Assembly (NCBI GenBank): GCA_964526035.1
Contig: CAZGKE010000195.1
Coordinates: 1-5,851, forward strand
Direction: 5' to 3'
Length of the DNA stretch: 5,851 nucleotides
DNA from: DAOMOD01 sp964526035
Lineage (GTDB): Bacteria; Pseudomonadota; Gammaproteobacteria; Xanthomonadales; BPKI01
The position numbers and the translations under genes were made by a program. Below the pieces are notes generated by a model. That model worked only from the letters and a program-made list of their open reading frames with translations, searched no databases and was not told where the DNA came from. Shown piece by piece: positions 5,586 to 5,851 of this stretch; position 1 is the stretch's first letter; each line of letters starts with the position of its first letter.

Positions 5586-5851
5586 ATGGGGACACGCCAC
5601 GCCGTGCTTCTTGTCGTCCTTCTCGCCGCCCTGGGTGACGTCGAACGCTGTATTGCCGACGACGGTCCCGCCACGCAGCGCATACGATTCCACACCCTCA
5701 GCATCGAACAGGGCCTGCCGCAGGCCACCGCGCGCGCGCTGGCACAGGATCTCGATGGCTTCGTATGGGTGGCGACGCAGGATGGCCTGGCGCGCTATGA
5801 CGGCCACGAGTTCGAGGTGTTCCGGCACGTGCCGGGTGACGCCTCAGGTCT
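5586..5851 (+). CDS. N-terminal part of a two-component-regulator propeller (ligand-binding sensor) protein, 3'-truncated by window edge
   Basis: Eighty-eight codons are visible before the window ends, with no stop. A hydrophobic stretch (about 6-17) after Arg4-His5 suggests export, with possible cleavage near residue 24 (CIA). The end of this region is unusually charged, so an uncleaved anchor is possible. The rest matches the opening repeat of Reg_prop sensors (PF07494 type). IRFHTLSIEQGLPQATARAL at 33-52 corresponds to the usual 'F..ls.edGLp...v' entry strand. QDLDGFVWVATQDGLARYDG at 54-73 is the hallmark 'D..GflWvgT.dGL.ryDG' repeat. FEVFRHVPGD at 76-85 follows. An in-frame TAG at 5574-5576 blocks any earlier start. 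AGGG directly abuts the ATG, while AGG at 5571-5573 is 12 bases away, so the ribosome binding site is unclear. Such proteins end in a histidine kinase or GGDEF output domain, which lies outside the window. Confidence 0.82.
   Translation, partial: MGTRHAVLLVVLLAALGDVERCIADDGPATQRIRFHTLSIEQGLPQATARALAQDLDGFVWVATQDGLARYDGHEFEVFRHVPGDASG

Noticed and set aside
4221..5828. Very long open frame on the minus strand (535 codons) opposite the sensor, yihG and propeller genes
   Set aside because: The plus-strand proteins have clear family motifs. The antisense frame gives a low-complexity Arg/Ala/Gln/His-rich product with no recognisable domain, as expected opposite GC-rich coding sequence.
1..5851. 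Mobile element, CRISPR, tRNA/rRNA or anti-phage system
   Set aside because: No transposase, integrase, spaced direct repeats, tRNA-like cloverleaf or nuclease/defence domain was found on reading both strands. All substantial open frames fit chromosomal housekeeping or signalling families.

Overview
The window is GC-rich and tightly packed. All nine genes lie on the + strand, and no gene-free stretch exceeds about 110 bases. The protein families point to a free-living gammaproteobacterium, and I would guess the Xanthomonadales/Lysobacterales or a relative. The reasons are a YihG-type acyltransferase, an ECF sigma / WP-motif anti-sigma / periplasmic sensor cassette, and a propeller-type sensor gene. 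This placement is inference from family resemblance, not from any search. I see no tRNA, rRNA, CRISPR array, insertion sequence or other mobile element.

Left part (about 1-2492): three metabolic genes. The first is the 3' part of a beta-lactamase-fold serine hydrolase whose beginning lies outside the window. Its stop overlaps, as ATGA, the start of a small zinc-binding GFA-family protein. After 43 bases comes a crotonase-fold enzyme. Its active-site residues match the dienoyl-CoA isomerase pattern as well as the enoyl-CoA hydratase glutamate pair. The three may share a transcript, but no common pathway is evident.

Middle part (about 2493-4580): a probable envelope-stress or metal-response cassette. 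It encodes a secreted EF-hand protein, an ECF sigma factor, a single-pass probable anti-sigma factor and a membrane-anchored periplasmic protein of the heavy-metal-resistance/CnrX-like type. Sigma and anti-sigma overlap by ATGA, and the sensor starts one base after the anti-sigma stop. The expected mechanism is that the periplasmic sensor and the anti-sigma hold the sigma factor at the inner membrane until a periplasmic signal releases it. The EF-hand protein would be a target or accessory component. The signal cannot be read from the sequence, and the sensor lacks the recognised CnrX metal-ligand set.

Right part (about 4581-5851): a YihG-like inner-membrane acyltransferase, probably acting on lysophosphatidic acid. 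It is followed by the first 88 codons of a secreted or membrane sensor protein with a two-component-regulator propeller N-terminus, which runs off the window edge.

The most interesting region is the EF-hand/sigma/anti-sigma/sensor cassette. Its architecture resembles known metal-responsive ECF systems (CnrYXH type), so I regard it as a variant of a known theme rather than a wholly new system.
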